Origin: Microbacterium psychrotolerans
GTDB lineage: Bacteria; Actinomycetota; Actinomycetes; Actinomycetales; Microbacteriaceae
Assembly (NCBI RefSeq): GCF_031085295.1
Contig: NZ_JAVFWO010000003.1
Location: forward strand, 124,001 to 188,000
DNA length: 64,000 bases
Direction of reading: 5' to 3'
Shown: positions 1-8,842 of the stretch, piece after piece
Layout: every line of letters begins with the position of its first letter
Numbering within the stretch: position 1 is the first letter of the stretch
Position numbers and translations under genes: made by a program
Notes under the pieces: generated by a model
Seen by the model: the letters and a program-made list of their open reading frames with translations, nothing else
Databases searched by the model: none
Told to the model about the DNA's origin: nothing

Positions 1-1002
1 GGCCGGACCCAGGACGAGACGCTCCGAGGTGTCGCCGAGGTAGGCCATCGTCCGTCCGGAGCGACGCAGGTGCTCCTCGAGACCGAGGATCTCGGCATCC
101 TTCTCCCCCTCGAATGCCCGTGAGACGAGATACAGGAGCGATTTGCGATAGACCCCCGCCGTGTTGTCGCGCTTCTCCTGGTTCTCGTTCATGGTGAAGA
201 TCGACAGGTTCTCGATCTTGCCCGTCTCGGCGAGGGGCAGCAGCGTCGCCTCGAAGGTGTCGACGCGCACCGCCGGCGCGAGGAAGGTCACGCTCTTCAC
301 ACTCTCGACCTTGTCGTCGCCCTCGAACAGCCGCGGCACGAAGTGCGAGTGGTAGATCGACCCGGCGCTGTGCCCGGCGATGTGCAGCTCGATGGCGCCT
401 GCGTTCGCGGCCATGTACTCCCGCAGCGCCGCCGCGAGCACGTACGCGCCGCCGGGTGCGCCGCCGTCGACGGCCGGAAGGCAGGCGCCGGCGGAGTCGA
501 GCTTCATGTCGTCCCAGAACTTCCGCCCGCCGAGCACCCGTGCGGCGGCTTCCACGGCGAGATCCGTGAGGTCGGTGAAACCGCGCTTGCCGGCCTTGCC
601 GCGAACGACGTCTTCGAGTGTGGTCTTGAACCCGCTCTCCCAGACGAGATGGATGGGGTAGACGCCGTTCTTCTTCCACCACCCGACCTGGCGCTCGGCG
701 GTCTGCAAGCCCGCGGCCTTGTCGGTGAGGCCGCCGTGCGCCCAGATGAGCACCGGAACGGGCGCAGGCGCCTCGCCTGCCGGCGTCTTCTTCGCCTGCT
801 GGTCGACGAACGCGCCGAGGTCGACGTCGATCATCCGCCTGACGTCCTCGGCCGTCGTCTTGAAGTCGTCGACGGTGCGCGGCTTGGCGCTCGCCGCCGT
901 GGCGAGCCTGCCGTCCTCGGTGTGGACGACGTGCTTGCGCAGCGCCGTGAGCTCCGCGGCGCTGAGCGTCGCGCCACGGGCGGTCGCGGTGGTGTCGGGC
1001 AT
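1..1002 (-). CDS. alpha/beta hydrolase (lipase/esterase-like), 3' end outside window
   Basis: 334 codons are visible from the ATG at 1002 and the frame is still open at the left edge. What is seen: an oxyanion-type AHGG motif near residues 88-91 and a nucleophile elbow GHSAG at 210-214 (Ser212), in the order and spacing of alpha/beta hydrolases of the lipase/esterase type. The stretch around 185-210 (hydrophobic, then IELHIAGHSAGS) fits strand beta5 and the elbow. The catalytic Asp and His would lie further on; I cannot assign them. No signal peptide or membrane segment is visible, so it is probably cytoplasmic. The start lies 38 nt after the CHAT gene's stop, with a CAGGAC-like ribosome site, so it is likely the last known gene of the four-gene unit. 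Inference: an effector hydrolase or a substrate of the CHAT protease. The actual substrate is unknown. Confidence 0.8.
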   Translation of the reverse strand, partial: MPDTTATARGATLSAAELTALRKHVVHTEDGRLATAASAKPRTVDDFKTTAEDVRRMIDVDLGAFVDQQAKKTPAGEAPAPVPVLIWAHGGLTDKAAGLQTAERQVGWWKKNGVYPIHLVWESGFKTTLEDVVRGKAGKRGFTDLTDLAVEAAARVLGGRKFWDDMKLDSAGACLPAVDGGAPGGAYVLAAALREYMAANAGAIELHIAGHSAGSIYHSHFVPRLFEGDDKVESVKSVTFLAPAVRVDTFEATLLPLAETGKIENLSIFTMNENQEKRDNTAGVYRKSLLYLVSRAFEGEKDAEILGLEEHLRRSGRTMAYLGDTSERLVLGPA

Positions 1003-1040
1003 GATGTCACGTCCTGTCTGGTGGTGGTGGATGGGTGAAG

Positions 1041-3263
1041 TCAGGGCTGGTCGCCACCTGCGGCGCCGCTGCGGACGAGCTTCGCCCGAGGGTCGGCGAA
1101 GACCGTGAACGCGAGCGAGGTGAGGTCGCCCGCCTCCCGGGCCGCCCGGCGTGCGGCGAGCACCGCCTCGCCGACGGTCGCGCCCTCGCCGAGCGTCTGC
1201 GCGTAGAAGGTGCGGACGAACAGCGCGGTGACGTCGTCGCGCACCGCCCACGAGCAGCCGATGAACACGCCGGCGCCGCCGCGCAGGAACACCTCCGCGA
1301 ACCCGCCCAGCCCGGTGGCGCCCGAACGGAGCCGGCCCACGTCGCATGCGCTCAGGAACACGAACGGGGCGGATGCCGCGGCCTGCGGCTCGTCGAGTTC
1401 GGGCAGGTCGCGGCGCGCGTCGGAGTCGGTGTACGAGGCGGTCCCGTCGTCGTGGTCCTCCGAGAACGCGGCGAACGCGATCTCCTGCCCGCGCGGTGCG
1501 GCGTCGCGCCACCGGCCGTGCCCCGCGAAGTGGAGGAGGTCGAAGCCGTCCGCGATCGCCTGGCGGAAGGCGGTCGGGTCGTCGGCAGAGCGCGGGCTGA
1601 GCGCCAGCAGGTCGCCGAGCGTCTCGATCTCCTCGCGGGCGCGGGGCAGCGTCAGGTTGCGGTCGAGGTAGTCCGGCGCGACCGCGACGACACGGCTCGT
1701 GTCGACGGGCAGGACGGTGGGGCGCGTCGTCCCGTACATCCACCGCGTCAGCCCGAGGTCGCCGAGGAAGTAGCGCTCCGGGTCGGGTCGCTGCGTGCCG
1801 ACGGGAACGAGGTGCAGGATTTCCCATGGGATGTCGAGTTCGCCCGACGTCTGCAGCACCAATTGCGAGATCCTCCGGCGCCGGCTCCACAGCAGGGCGT
1901 TGACGTCGTCGCCGAGGAGGTCCGCCGCGATGCGGGCGCCCAGACCGCGCACCTCGCGGCGGACGGTGTCGGCGGCCTCCTCGGCCTCGTCGGGATCGAC
2001 CTCGACAGTCTGCCGGTACGCCGATCTGATCGCGGCGAGCTCGGCGTAGATGCCCTCGACGTACGCGCTCTTGTCGTCGAGCCGCACGGAGTTCTTCACG
2101 ACCGTCCTGCCGATCATCGCCGTGATGAGCAGCTCGGAACGGCCGCGTGAGATCGACTCGTCGATCACGAGGGTCGGGAGGTCCGCGATGCTGCGCGGCG
2201 GCGCGGCGACGGATGCTGCCACCAGCCGCGTGCCGCCGGCGAGGTCGTCGTCGGCGTCGTCGGAGAGGATCGGTGTGCTGAGCGCGAGGACGGCCAGCGG
2301 TGTCACCACGGGCGGCTGGGTGAAGGTGACGGTGATGTGGCCGCGACCGGGTGCGTCGGGCACCAGCCGGAAGACGAGCCGCCGGGGATCGTCCCCCTTC
2401 GCGGGCAGCGAGGTCGTCACGACGGACGGGGTGCCGTCGGCGAAGGCGAGGCCGCGCAGCTGCACGCCGACGTCGATGTCGCGCGACGGGTCGAACCGGG
2501 CTCGCGTCTTCTTGTGCGCGGTGCCGGCCGTCGGCACGAGGTCCTCCAGCGAGAGCCGGACGACGGCGTCGAAAGCGACGCCCGCGACGACGCGCGAGGG
2601 AACCTCCGCATCGACGACCGCCGGGACCGGTGTCGCGCCGTCCAGGCTCGTGGTCGGTGACCCCGGCGCCGGAGCGGGCGCGGCCGAGACGGGCGGTGCC
2701 GGAGCGGGAGCGGGCGGTGGGGGGGCGGCAGGTGCGAGCCCGGGGGATCGGCCGCCGAGCCCGCCGCCGATGCCGCCGATCACGGGCCCGGGCTCGAACG
2801 CCTCGCCGGTCTCGAAGTCGGGCGCCGCGGGGGGCGGCGCAGCTTCCGTGGCCGACTCGGGCCCGCCGCCCATGCCCATGCCGCCGACGGCGACCTGCTC
2901 CTCGAGCCAGGCGATGCCCGTCTCGGAGTCGCTGGCCACCACGGTCAGATGCAGCGTCTCACCGGAGGCGAGCTCGATCCGCGCCCCGTAGAGGTGGCGA
3001 CCCTGCCGCTCGAGAGGGATGAGCTCCGCGATCCCGTCGCGCACCGTGAGCGCGGCGTAGTGGACGTCGTCGCCGCCGCGGACGAGCACGGTCGCGACCG
3101 CGCCCGCGCCCGCGCGAGCGTGGAGCACGACATCCGCGAGCAGGGTGACGCCGTGCTCATCGGGCACGACGTCCGGCGGCGCGCGGTCGATGCGCACCTC
3201 GAGGGAGTCTCCGTCGCCTTCGACGTCGACTGTGCCGCGTGGCACGTCCGGAACCAGAGCCAT
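1041..3263 (-). CDS. CHAT-domain (caspase-like) protease with N-terminal accessory domains
   Basis: 740 aa. The C-terminal third is a CHAT domain, a clan CD cysteine peptidase related to caspases and separase: HFAGHG at 578-583 gives the catalytic His582, and LSACD at 637-641 gives Cys640. The entry strands before it (RVVAVAPDYLD, then a helix with REEIETL) match the family. The N-terminal half has a beta-rich segment (about 1-125), a Gly/Pro/Ala linker (about 128-205) and a second beta-rich segment (about 215-340) that I do not recognise; these may be docking or sensing domains. The ATG at 3263 has a GAGGGGGG-type ribosome site. No signal peptide, so cytoplasmic. It sits between two STAND NTPases and an alpha/beta hydrolase. 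By analogy with CHAT proteases paired with NTPase or CRISPR sensors, it may be activated upon sensing and cleave a partner; that is inference. Confidence 0.88.
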   Translation of the reverse strand: MALVPDVPRGTVDVEGDGDSLEVRIDRAPPDVVPDEHGVTLLADVVLHARAGAGAVATVLVRGGDDVHYAALTVRDGIAELIPLERQGRHLYGARIELASGETLHLTVVASDSETGIAWLEEQVAVGGMGMGGGPESATEAAPPPAAPDFETGEAFEPGPVIGGIGGGLGGRSPGLAPAAPPPPAPAPAPPVSAAPAPAPGSPTTSLDGATPVPAVVDAEVPSRVVAGVAFDAVVRLSLEDLVPTAGTAHKKTRARFDPSRDIDVGVQLRGLAFADGTPSVVTTSLPAKGDDPRRLVFRLVPDAPGRGHITVTFTQPPVVTPLAVLALSTPILSDDADDDLAGGTRLVAASVAAPPRSIADLPTLVIDESISRGRSELLITAMIGRTVVKNSVRLDDKSAYVEGIYAELAAIRSAYRQTVEVDPDEAEEAADTVRREVRGLGARIAADLLGDDVNALLWSRRRRISQLVLQTSGELDIPWEILHLVPVGTQRPDPERYFLGDLGLTRWMYGTTRPTVLPVDTSRVVAVAPDYLDRNLTLPRAREEIETLGDLLALSPRSADDPTAFRQAIADGFDLLHFAGHGRWRDAAPRGQEIAFAAFSEDHDDGTASYTDSDARRDLPELDEPQAAASAPFVFLSACDVGRLRSGATGLGGFAEVFLRGGAGVFIGCSWAVRDDVTALFVRTFYAQTLGEGATVGEAVLAARRAAREAGDLTSLAFTVFADPRAKLVRSGAAGGDQP

Positions 3264-3389
3264 CTCGACCCCCCTCGCAGTGGTGCCCAGTCACCTTCGG
3301 ATTCGAGGAGCGCAGTCCGGTGCACAGCATAGAAGCACGCTCCTCACCGCACCAGAGCACCGCGTGTGCGGCGCTGATACCGCCGTCGG

Positions 3390-6029
3390 CTACCAGGTGC
3401 GCAAGGTGTCGGCGACGGTCTCCCACTCGTGTTCGGGGAGCGCGAGCTGCACCGCCTCCGCGACCGTGAGCTCGGCGCCCGCGGCCTGGCCGGCGTCCAC
3501 GCTCTGCGCGTCGTGCCCGCGGAGGATCTCGAGGTACGGGGTGTGCACCGTGAACGCCTCGACGTCGAAGATGCCGATGCGTCGCCGGATCTCGCCGGCC
3601 GCGACCGCCAGGGCCGCCGCCCGCCACGCCTCGCTGTGCGCGGCGGCGACGGCGCAGACGCCCTCGAGCCCATACGCGACTCCCTCCTCATAGTGCAGCC
3701 GGATCGACAGCAGCAGGGTGTGCACGAACTCGCGCTCGGCATCCTCGATGCGTCCCAGCTGGAAGTTCAGACGTGCCCGCAGATTGCCTGCGACGGACGT
3801 CGTGAACAGGTCCCCGCGCGCCTCGGCGACCGAGGTGGCGCGATCGAAGTGGGCGAGGGCGTCATCGGTGGCGCCGCGGACCCACGCGAGCCTGCCGAGC
3901 GATACCTCGGTGATCGCCTCCGCCCAGGTGTTGCCCCGCTCGCTCAGCGTCACGACCGCCTCGCGCAGCTCGGCCTCGGCCTTGTCGGTGTCGAGGTGGG
4001 AGAACTGCACGCGCGCGGTCGCGCGCGCGGCGAGGGCCATCGCCGCGGCATCCTCGTCACCGCTCTCGGTGAACAGCCGCACGCATTCGCCGAGCCCGGC
4101 GATCACCTGCTCGCTCGGTCGCTGCCACATCTCGCCCCAGAGGGCGAAGAACCACGCGATGGCCCGGGTGTGCTGCGTGATCGGCTGGTCGTGCTGCTTC
4201 TCGAGCAGTTCGAGCATCCACACCCGCACCTCGGCGAAGAAGCCCGAGATCCACCAGTAGATGAGCAGGCTCCATGCGAAGTCGCCGGCGTCGTCCAGCC
4301 GGTTCGTATAGATGAGGTGGCGTACCGCGGCGCGCAGGTTCGGAAGCTCGAGCCCCAGGCGCACGACCGCGTCGGCCTGCCCGCTGCCGCCGAGGCCCGG
4401 TGCGATCCGCTGCACGAGGGCGCGGTAGTAGTCGGCGTGGGCGCGGCGCACCCGCACGGCGTCGCCACGCTCCTTCAGGCGCCCGAGCGCGTACTCGCGC
4501 ACCATCGCGAGCAGTGAGAACACACGCCGCCCGCCGACCTCGCTCTGCTTCACGAGCGACCCGTCGATGAGGGCGGTGAGGGCGTCGATCGCCTCGTCGC
4601 CCCAGGAGCGTCCGTCTCCCAGCGCCTCGACCGCATCGAGGGTGAACCGGGTCGCGAAGACCCCGAGGTCCTCGAGCAGCTCCCGCTGCGTGTCGGGGAG
4701 CAGGCTCACGCTCCAGTCGATCGTCGCCCGCATCGTGCGGTGCCGCTCCGGAAGGTCGCGGACGGCCGCCGTCAGCAGCGGCAGGCTGCGCTCGAGACGC
4801 TCCGCGATGCCGGACGGGCTCAGGATGCGCACCTTCGCCGCGGCGAGCTCGATCGCCAGCGGCAGCCCTTCCAGCCGACGGCAGATGTCGGCCAGGTCGC
4901 CGGCGTTGTCGGCGGTCACGTCGAAATCGGCGTCGATCGCGCGCGCCCGGTCCACGAACAGCGTCACGGCGGCGGACCGCGTCGCGCGATCCAGGCTCGC
5001 CGGACCATCGCCGGCCGGCGTCGTCAGCGGCGCGACCTCGAAGACGCGCTCGCCGCGGATGCGCAGCACGATGCGGCTCGTCACCAGGAACGTCGCCGTC
5101 GGCGCGACCGTGTACAGCCGCACCAGGACGGGGGCGGCATCCACGATCTGCTCGAAGTTGTCGAGCACGATGAGAACGCGGCGGTCGGCGAGTGCGTGCG
5201 CGATGCGCTCCTCGAGCGCGGCTTCGCCGTTGTCGCGGATGCCGAGGTAGTAGGCGATCGTCGGCAGCAGCAGCCCCGGCTCGAGCACGCCCTCGAGGAG
5301 CACGAAGTACACGCCGTCGGGGAACATGTCGGCGCACGCCAGAGCGGTCTCGATCGCCAGCCGGCTCTTGCCGATGCCACCGGGGCCGACCAGGCTCACG
5401 ACGCGGTCGGTGCCCCGGGAGAGGAGCGTGCGCACCGCGTCGATGTCGGCCTCGCGGCCGATCGTCGGCGTGTAGGGGACGGGGACGCGTCCGATGAGGG
5501 TGGGGGCCTCGGGCTCCGGCTCGGCGGCAGTGGACCCCCGTGATTCGTCGAAGCGTTCGGCGAGGAGCATGGCGAGGTCGCCGGCGACGTGTTCTTCGAG
5601 GTCGGCGGCGGTGTGGAAGTGGAGGTAGGCGGCGGTGTCGTCGGCTTGGATGCGGGCGATGAGCTGGGTGAGGCGTTCGTCGCGGGTGTCGGTGTCTTTG
5701 ACGTAGATGAGTTTGGGCATCTCGGCGGGGGCGAGGTTGTACTCGTCTTCGAGTCCGGAGACTTCTTCTTCGGGGGCGACCCAGCCGTAGCTGGCGCCGT
5801 AGATGCCGATGAACACGTCGCTCTGGGCGAGGTAGGACCGGTAGAGGTCGCGGGGCGGGTGCGGGCGGGCGCCGAGTTCGAACATCACGGGCGCGAGCCG
5901 GAGCCGCTCGATGGCCGACCGCACTGCTTCACGTTCGTCAGCGAGCTCGCGCAGGGTCGAGCTCACGAACACCCGGATCCGCTGGTCGGGCGTGCGGATC
6001 ACGTGAGCTCGTTCGGGGCGGATCACCAT
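3390..6029 (-). CDS. DUF4062-STAND NTPase-helical repeat protein (copy A)
   Basis: 879 aa. Order of domains: DUF4062 at about 17-110 (RIRVFVSSTLRELADER at its start, then DVFIGIYGASYGW), a linker, an NB-ARC/AfsR-like STAND NTPase with P-loop GPGGIGKS at 215-222, Walker B LIVLDN near 286-291, sensor TSR near 317 and GLPLA at 388-392, a winged helix at about 425-470, and an alpha-helical TPR-like region from about 520 to the end. STAND proteins switch between ADP and ATP states and oligomerise when the C-terminal repeats bind a ligand; DUF4062 occupies the place where such proteins often carry the effector or signalling domain. The ATG at 6029 lies inside the stop of copy B (overlap ATGGTGA), so translation is probably coupled. 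Residues 10-161 are encoded by the 457-bp identical repeat. Function in defence or signalling is inferred. Confidence 0.88.
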   Translation of the reverse strand: MVIRPERAHVIRTPDQRIRVFVSSTLRELADEREAVRSAIERLRLAPVMFELGARPHPPRDLYRSYLAQSDVFIGIYGASYGWVAPEEEVSGLEDEYNLAPAEMPKLIYVKDTDTRDERLTQLIARIQADDTAAYLHFHTAADLEEHVAGDLAMLLAERFDESRGSTAAEPEPEAPTLIGRVPVPYTPTIGREADIDAVRTLLSRGTDRVVSLVGPGGIGKSRLAIETALACADMFPDGVYFVLLEGVLEPGLLLPTIAYYLGIRDNGEAALEERIAHALADRRVLIVLDNFEQIVDAAPVLVRLYTVAPTATFLVTSRIVLRIRGERVFEVAPLTTPAGDGPASLDRATRSAAVTLFVDRARAIDADFDVTADNAGDLADICRRLEGLPLAIELAAAKVRILSPSGIAERLERSLPLLTAAVRDLPERHRTMRATIDWSVSLLPDTQRELLEDLGVFATRFTLDAVEALGDGRSWGDEAIDALTALIDGSLVKQSEVGGRRVFSLLAMVREYALGRLKERGDAVRVRRAHADYYRALVQRIAPGLGGSGQADAVVRLGLELPNLRAAVRHLIYTNRLDDAGDFAWSLLIYWWISGFFAEVRVWMLELLEKQHDQPITQHTRAIAWFFALWGEMWQRPSEQVIAGLGECVRLFTESGDEDAAAMALAARATARVQFSHLDTDKAEAELREAVVTLSERGNTWAEAITEVSLGRLAWVRGATDDALAHFDRATSVAEARGDLFTTSVAGNLRARLNFQLGRIEDAEREFVHTLLLSIRLHYEEGVAYGLEGVCAVAAAHSEAWRAAALAVAAGEIRRRIGIFDVEAFTVHTPYLEILRGHDAQSVDAGQAAGAELTVAEAVQLALPEHEWETVADTLRTW
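5547..6003 (-). repeat. 457-bp direct repeat, copy in STAND gene A
   Basis: Reading base by base, 5547-6003 equals 8168-8624 with no difference found; the flanking bases differ (5546 c versus 8167 g; 6004 t versus 8625 g). It encodes the whole DUF4062 module (V10 to D161 of gene A). Outside it the two genes show many substitutions. This pattern suggests recent gene conversion or a recent module duplication. Confidence 0.93.
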
Positions 6030-8644
6030 GCGGGCACCTTCTCGGGAAGATCGGCCTCCGATTCGGGCAGCGCGATCGCGATGGCGTCGGCGAGACCCAT
6101 CTCGGCCCCCGCCCGGGTGCCCGCCTCGACACTGTCGGGGTCGGCGGCGCGCAGCGCCGCGAGCGGCTCGAGGTGCACGGCGAACCCGGCGATGTCGTAC
6201 ACGCCCGTCGTCTCACGGATCTTCGCAGCGACCGCGGCGAGGGCGCCGGCTCGCCAGCCGTCGCCCCGCGACGCGGCGACCGCGCAGACCCCTTCGATCC
6301 CGTAGGTCGCCCCGTCGACGAAGTGCAGACGTATCGACAGCGTCAGCGTGAGGAGGAACTCCTCTTCCGCGACGTCGTGGTCGCCGAGCATGAACCTCAG
6401 GCGAGCGCGGTTGTTGCCGGCGACGACGCGGGTGAACGCGTCGTCCGCGGCATCGGCGATCTCGACCGCGCGGTCGAAGTGGGCGAGCGCCGCGGGGATG
6501 TCCCGGCACACCACGCCCAGCTGCCCCAGCGCCACTTCGGCGAGCGATTCCGCCCAGCTGTCGCCGAGCGAGTGGAGCTTCGCGATCGCGCTCTCGAACT
6601 CGGATCGTGCCGTCGCGGGATCGAGGTCGGGGAACTGCAGTCGGGTCGACGCCCGCGCCGCGAGCGCCATCGCCGCGGCCTGCTCGTCGCCGCTCTCGGT
6701 GAAGAGGCGCACGGCCTCGCCGAGGCCTGCGACCACCTGATCGCTCGGGCGCTGCCAGAGCTCCGCCCACAGCGGGAAGAACGTCGCGATCGCGCGGGTG
6801 CGGGCGGTGATCGGCAGCTGTTTGTCGAGGAGCTCCAGCATCCAGACGCGGACGTCGGCGAAGTAGCCCGAGATCCACCAGTAGGCGAGCAGGGTCCACG
6901 CGAAGTCGCCGGCGTCGTCCAGCCGGTTCTCCTGAACCAGGTGCCGCGCCGCCGCGCGGAGGTTGGGAACCTCGAGGCCGAGCTCGGCGACGGCGTCGAT
7001 CTGCGCGGCGCCTCGCAGCCGCGGCGCGATCCTCCGCACCAGCGCCAGGTAGTAGTCGGCGTGCGCGATGCGCATCTCTTCGGCAGCGCCGCGGGACTCG
7101 AGCGTCCCGAGGGCGTATTCGCGCACGATGGCGAGGAGTGAGAAGACGGAGCGGCCGCCGGAGTCGAGGCGTTGGACCAGCGACGCATCGATGAGCGCGG
7201 CGAGCGTCTCGATCGCCTGGTCGCCCCACGGACGCCCGGCGCCGACCGCCTCGACCGCCTCGAGGCTGAATCGCGCGGCGAAGACGCCGAGGTCCTCGAG
7301 CATGGCGCGCTGGTCCTCGGTCAGCAGACCCACGCTCCAGTCGATCGTCGCCCGCATCGTGCGGTGACGGTCGGGCAGGTCTCGCGCGGACGTCGACAGC
7401 AGCGGGAGGGTGTCCCCGAGCCTCTCGGCGACGTCGCGGGGCGAGAGCAGCCGGATCTTCGCCGCGGCGAGCTCGATGGCCAGTGGCAGTCCGTCGAGCC
7501 GCCGGCAGATCTCGATGACGTCCGCCGCGTTCTGCGCCGTCAGCTCGAAGCCCGGCAGCGCGGCGGCGGCGCGCTCGGCGAACAGCCGGCACGCCGAGGA
7601 AGTCTGCGCCTGGGCGAGTGTCGCGGGAGCATCAGGGGCGGGCGTCTCGAGCGCTTCGACCTCGAACACGCGCTCACCGCGGATGCGCAGCACGTTTCGG
7701 CTGGTCACCAGGAAGCACGCACGCGGAGCCAGTGTGTACAGGCCGACGATGACGGGGGCCTCGTCGATGATCTGCTCGAAGTTGTCGAGCACGATGAGCA
7801 CGTGGCGGTCGCCGATCGCCTGCGCGATGCGCTCCTCGAGGGTCGCTGCGCCGGTGTCGCGCACCCCGAGGACGTAGGCGATCGTCGGCAGCAGCAGCCC
7901 CCGCTCCAGCACCCCCTCCAACGGTACGAAGAAGACGCCGTCGGGGAAGAGATCGGCGTCGGCGTGAGCGGCCTCGATGGCGAGTCGGCTCTTCCCGATG
8001 CCGCCCGGGCCGATGAGGCTCACGACCCGGTGCAGTCCTCCGGCCAGCAGCGCACGGATCTCGGCGAGTTCGCCCTCGCGACCGATCGTCTCGGTGTACG
8101 GCGCCGGCACCCGCGCGGCGAGTCCGATGTCTGCCGCGTCGGCGGGGGCACCGTCGTGGCGGGACTGGTCGAAGCGTTCGGCGAGGAGCATGGCGAGGTC
8201 GCCGGCGACGTGTTCTTCGAGGTCGGCGGCGGTGTGGAAGTGGAGGTAGGCGGCGGTGTCGTCGGCTTGGATGCGGGCGATGAGCTGGGTGAGGCGTTCG
8301 TCGCGGGTGTCGGTGTCTTTGACGTAGATGAGTTTGGGCATCTCGGCGGGGGCGAGGTTGTACTCGTCTTCGAGTCCGGAGACTTCTTCTTCGGGGGCGA
8401 CCCAGCCGTAGCTGGCGCCGTAGATGCCGATGAACACGTCGCTCTGGGCGAGGTAGGACCGGTAGAGGTCGCGGGGCGGGTGCGGGCGGGCGCCGAGTTC
8501 GAACATCACGGGCGCGAGCCGGAGCCGCTCGATGGCCGACCGCACTGCTTCACGTTCGTCAGCGAGCTCGCGCAGGGTCGAGCTCACGAACACCCGGATC
8601 CGCTGGTCGGGCGTGCGGATCACGGGGGATCGTCCCCCAGTCAT
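6023..8644 (-). CDS. DUF4062-STAND NTPase-helical repeat protein (copy B)
   Basis: 873 aa from ATG 8644 (MTGGRSPVIRTPDQ...). An open frame continues upstream, but the residues there are low-complexity and read through the intergenic region, so I chose the Met just before the DUF4062 fold; no strong ribosome site is visible. Same architecture as copy A: DUF4062, P-loop GPGGIGKS, Walker B LIVLDNFEQI, sensor TSR, GLPLA, winged helix, then TPR-like helices ending VPAW. It is the first gene of the minus-strand unit and overlaps the start of copy A by 7 bp. Two tandem STAND paralogues with an identical N-terminal module but diverged switch and sensor parts could recognise different triggers and feed the same output. 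That reading is inference; alternatively they form a hetero-oligomer. Confidence 0.86.
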   Translation of the reverse strand: MTGGRSPVIRTPDQRIRVFVSSTLRELADEREAVRSAIERLRLAPVMFELGARPHPPRDLYRSYLAQSDVFIGIYGASYGWVAPEEEVSGLEDEYNLAPAEMPKLIYVKDTDTRDERLTQLIARIQADDTAAYLHFHTAADLEEHVAGDLAMLLAERFDQSRHDGAPADAADIGLAARVPAPYTETIGREGELAEIRALLAGGLHRVVSLIGPGGIGKSRLAIEAAHADADLFPDGVFFVPLEGVLERGLLLPTIAYVLGVRDTGAATLEERIAQAIGDRHVLIVLDNFEQIIDEAPVIVGLYTLAPRACFLVTSRNVLRIRGERVFEVEALETPAPDAPATLAQAQTSSACRLFAERAAAALPGFELTAQNAADVIEICRRLDGLPLAIELAAAKIRLLSPRDVAERLGDTLPLLSTSARDLPDRHRTMRATIDWSVGLLTEDQRAMLEDLGVFAARFSLEAVEAVGAGRPWGDQAIETLAALIDASLVQRLDSGGRSVFSLLAIVREYALGTLESRGAAEEMRIAHADYYLALVRRIAPRLRGAAQIDAVAELGLEVPNLRAAARHLVQENRLDDAGDFAWTLLAYWWISGYFADVRVWMLELLDKQLPITARTRAIATFFPLWAELWQRPSDQVVAGLGEAVRLFTESGDEQAAAMALAARASTRLQFPDLDPATARSEFESAIAKLHSLGDSWAESLAEVALGQLGVVCRDIPAALAHFDRAVEIADAADDAFTRVVAGNNRARLRFMLGDHDVAEEEFLLTLTLSIRLHFVDGATYGIEGVCAVAASRGDGWRAGALAAVAAKIRETTGVYDIAGFAVHLEPLAALRAADPDSVEAGTRAGAEMGLADAIAIALPESEADLPEKVPAW
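8168..8624 (-). repeat. 457-bp direct repeat, copy in STAND gene B
   Basis: Partner of 5547-6003, offset 2621 bp, same orientation. It starts 20 bp inside the B gene and covers the DUF4062 coding part. Codons in its second half end in GAA, AAA, CAA and CTC far more than in the flanking gene parts, which prefer GAG, AAG and CTG. Confidence 0.93.
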
Positions 8645-8842
8645 GACCACATCATGGACCCGGGAGGCGTGTTCCCGCCATGGTCTCCGTGCATTGATGT
8701 ATCGGCACCAGCCGATCGGCGGCGTGCGGAGACTCCTTCCGCTCACCCTTTCGCAGGAGTATCGTGCGGCGGTGACGGCGCCGAAGGGGACGCCGTTCGT
8801 CCGATCCGGGGCTTCGGGCGTCACCATGGGGAAGGGAATGCG

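Noticed and set aside
5547..8624. Insertion sequence or transposon ends as the cause of the 457-bp repeat
   Set aside because: The repeat is inside coding frames, encodes a conserved domain, lacks terminal inverted repeats and target duplications, and no transposase is present.
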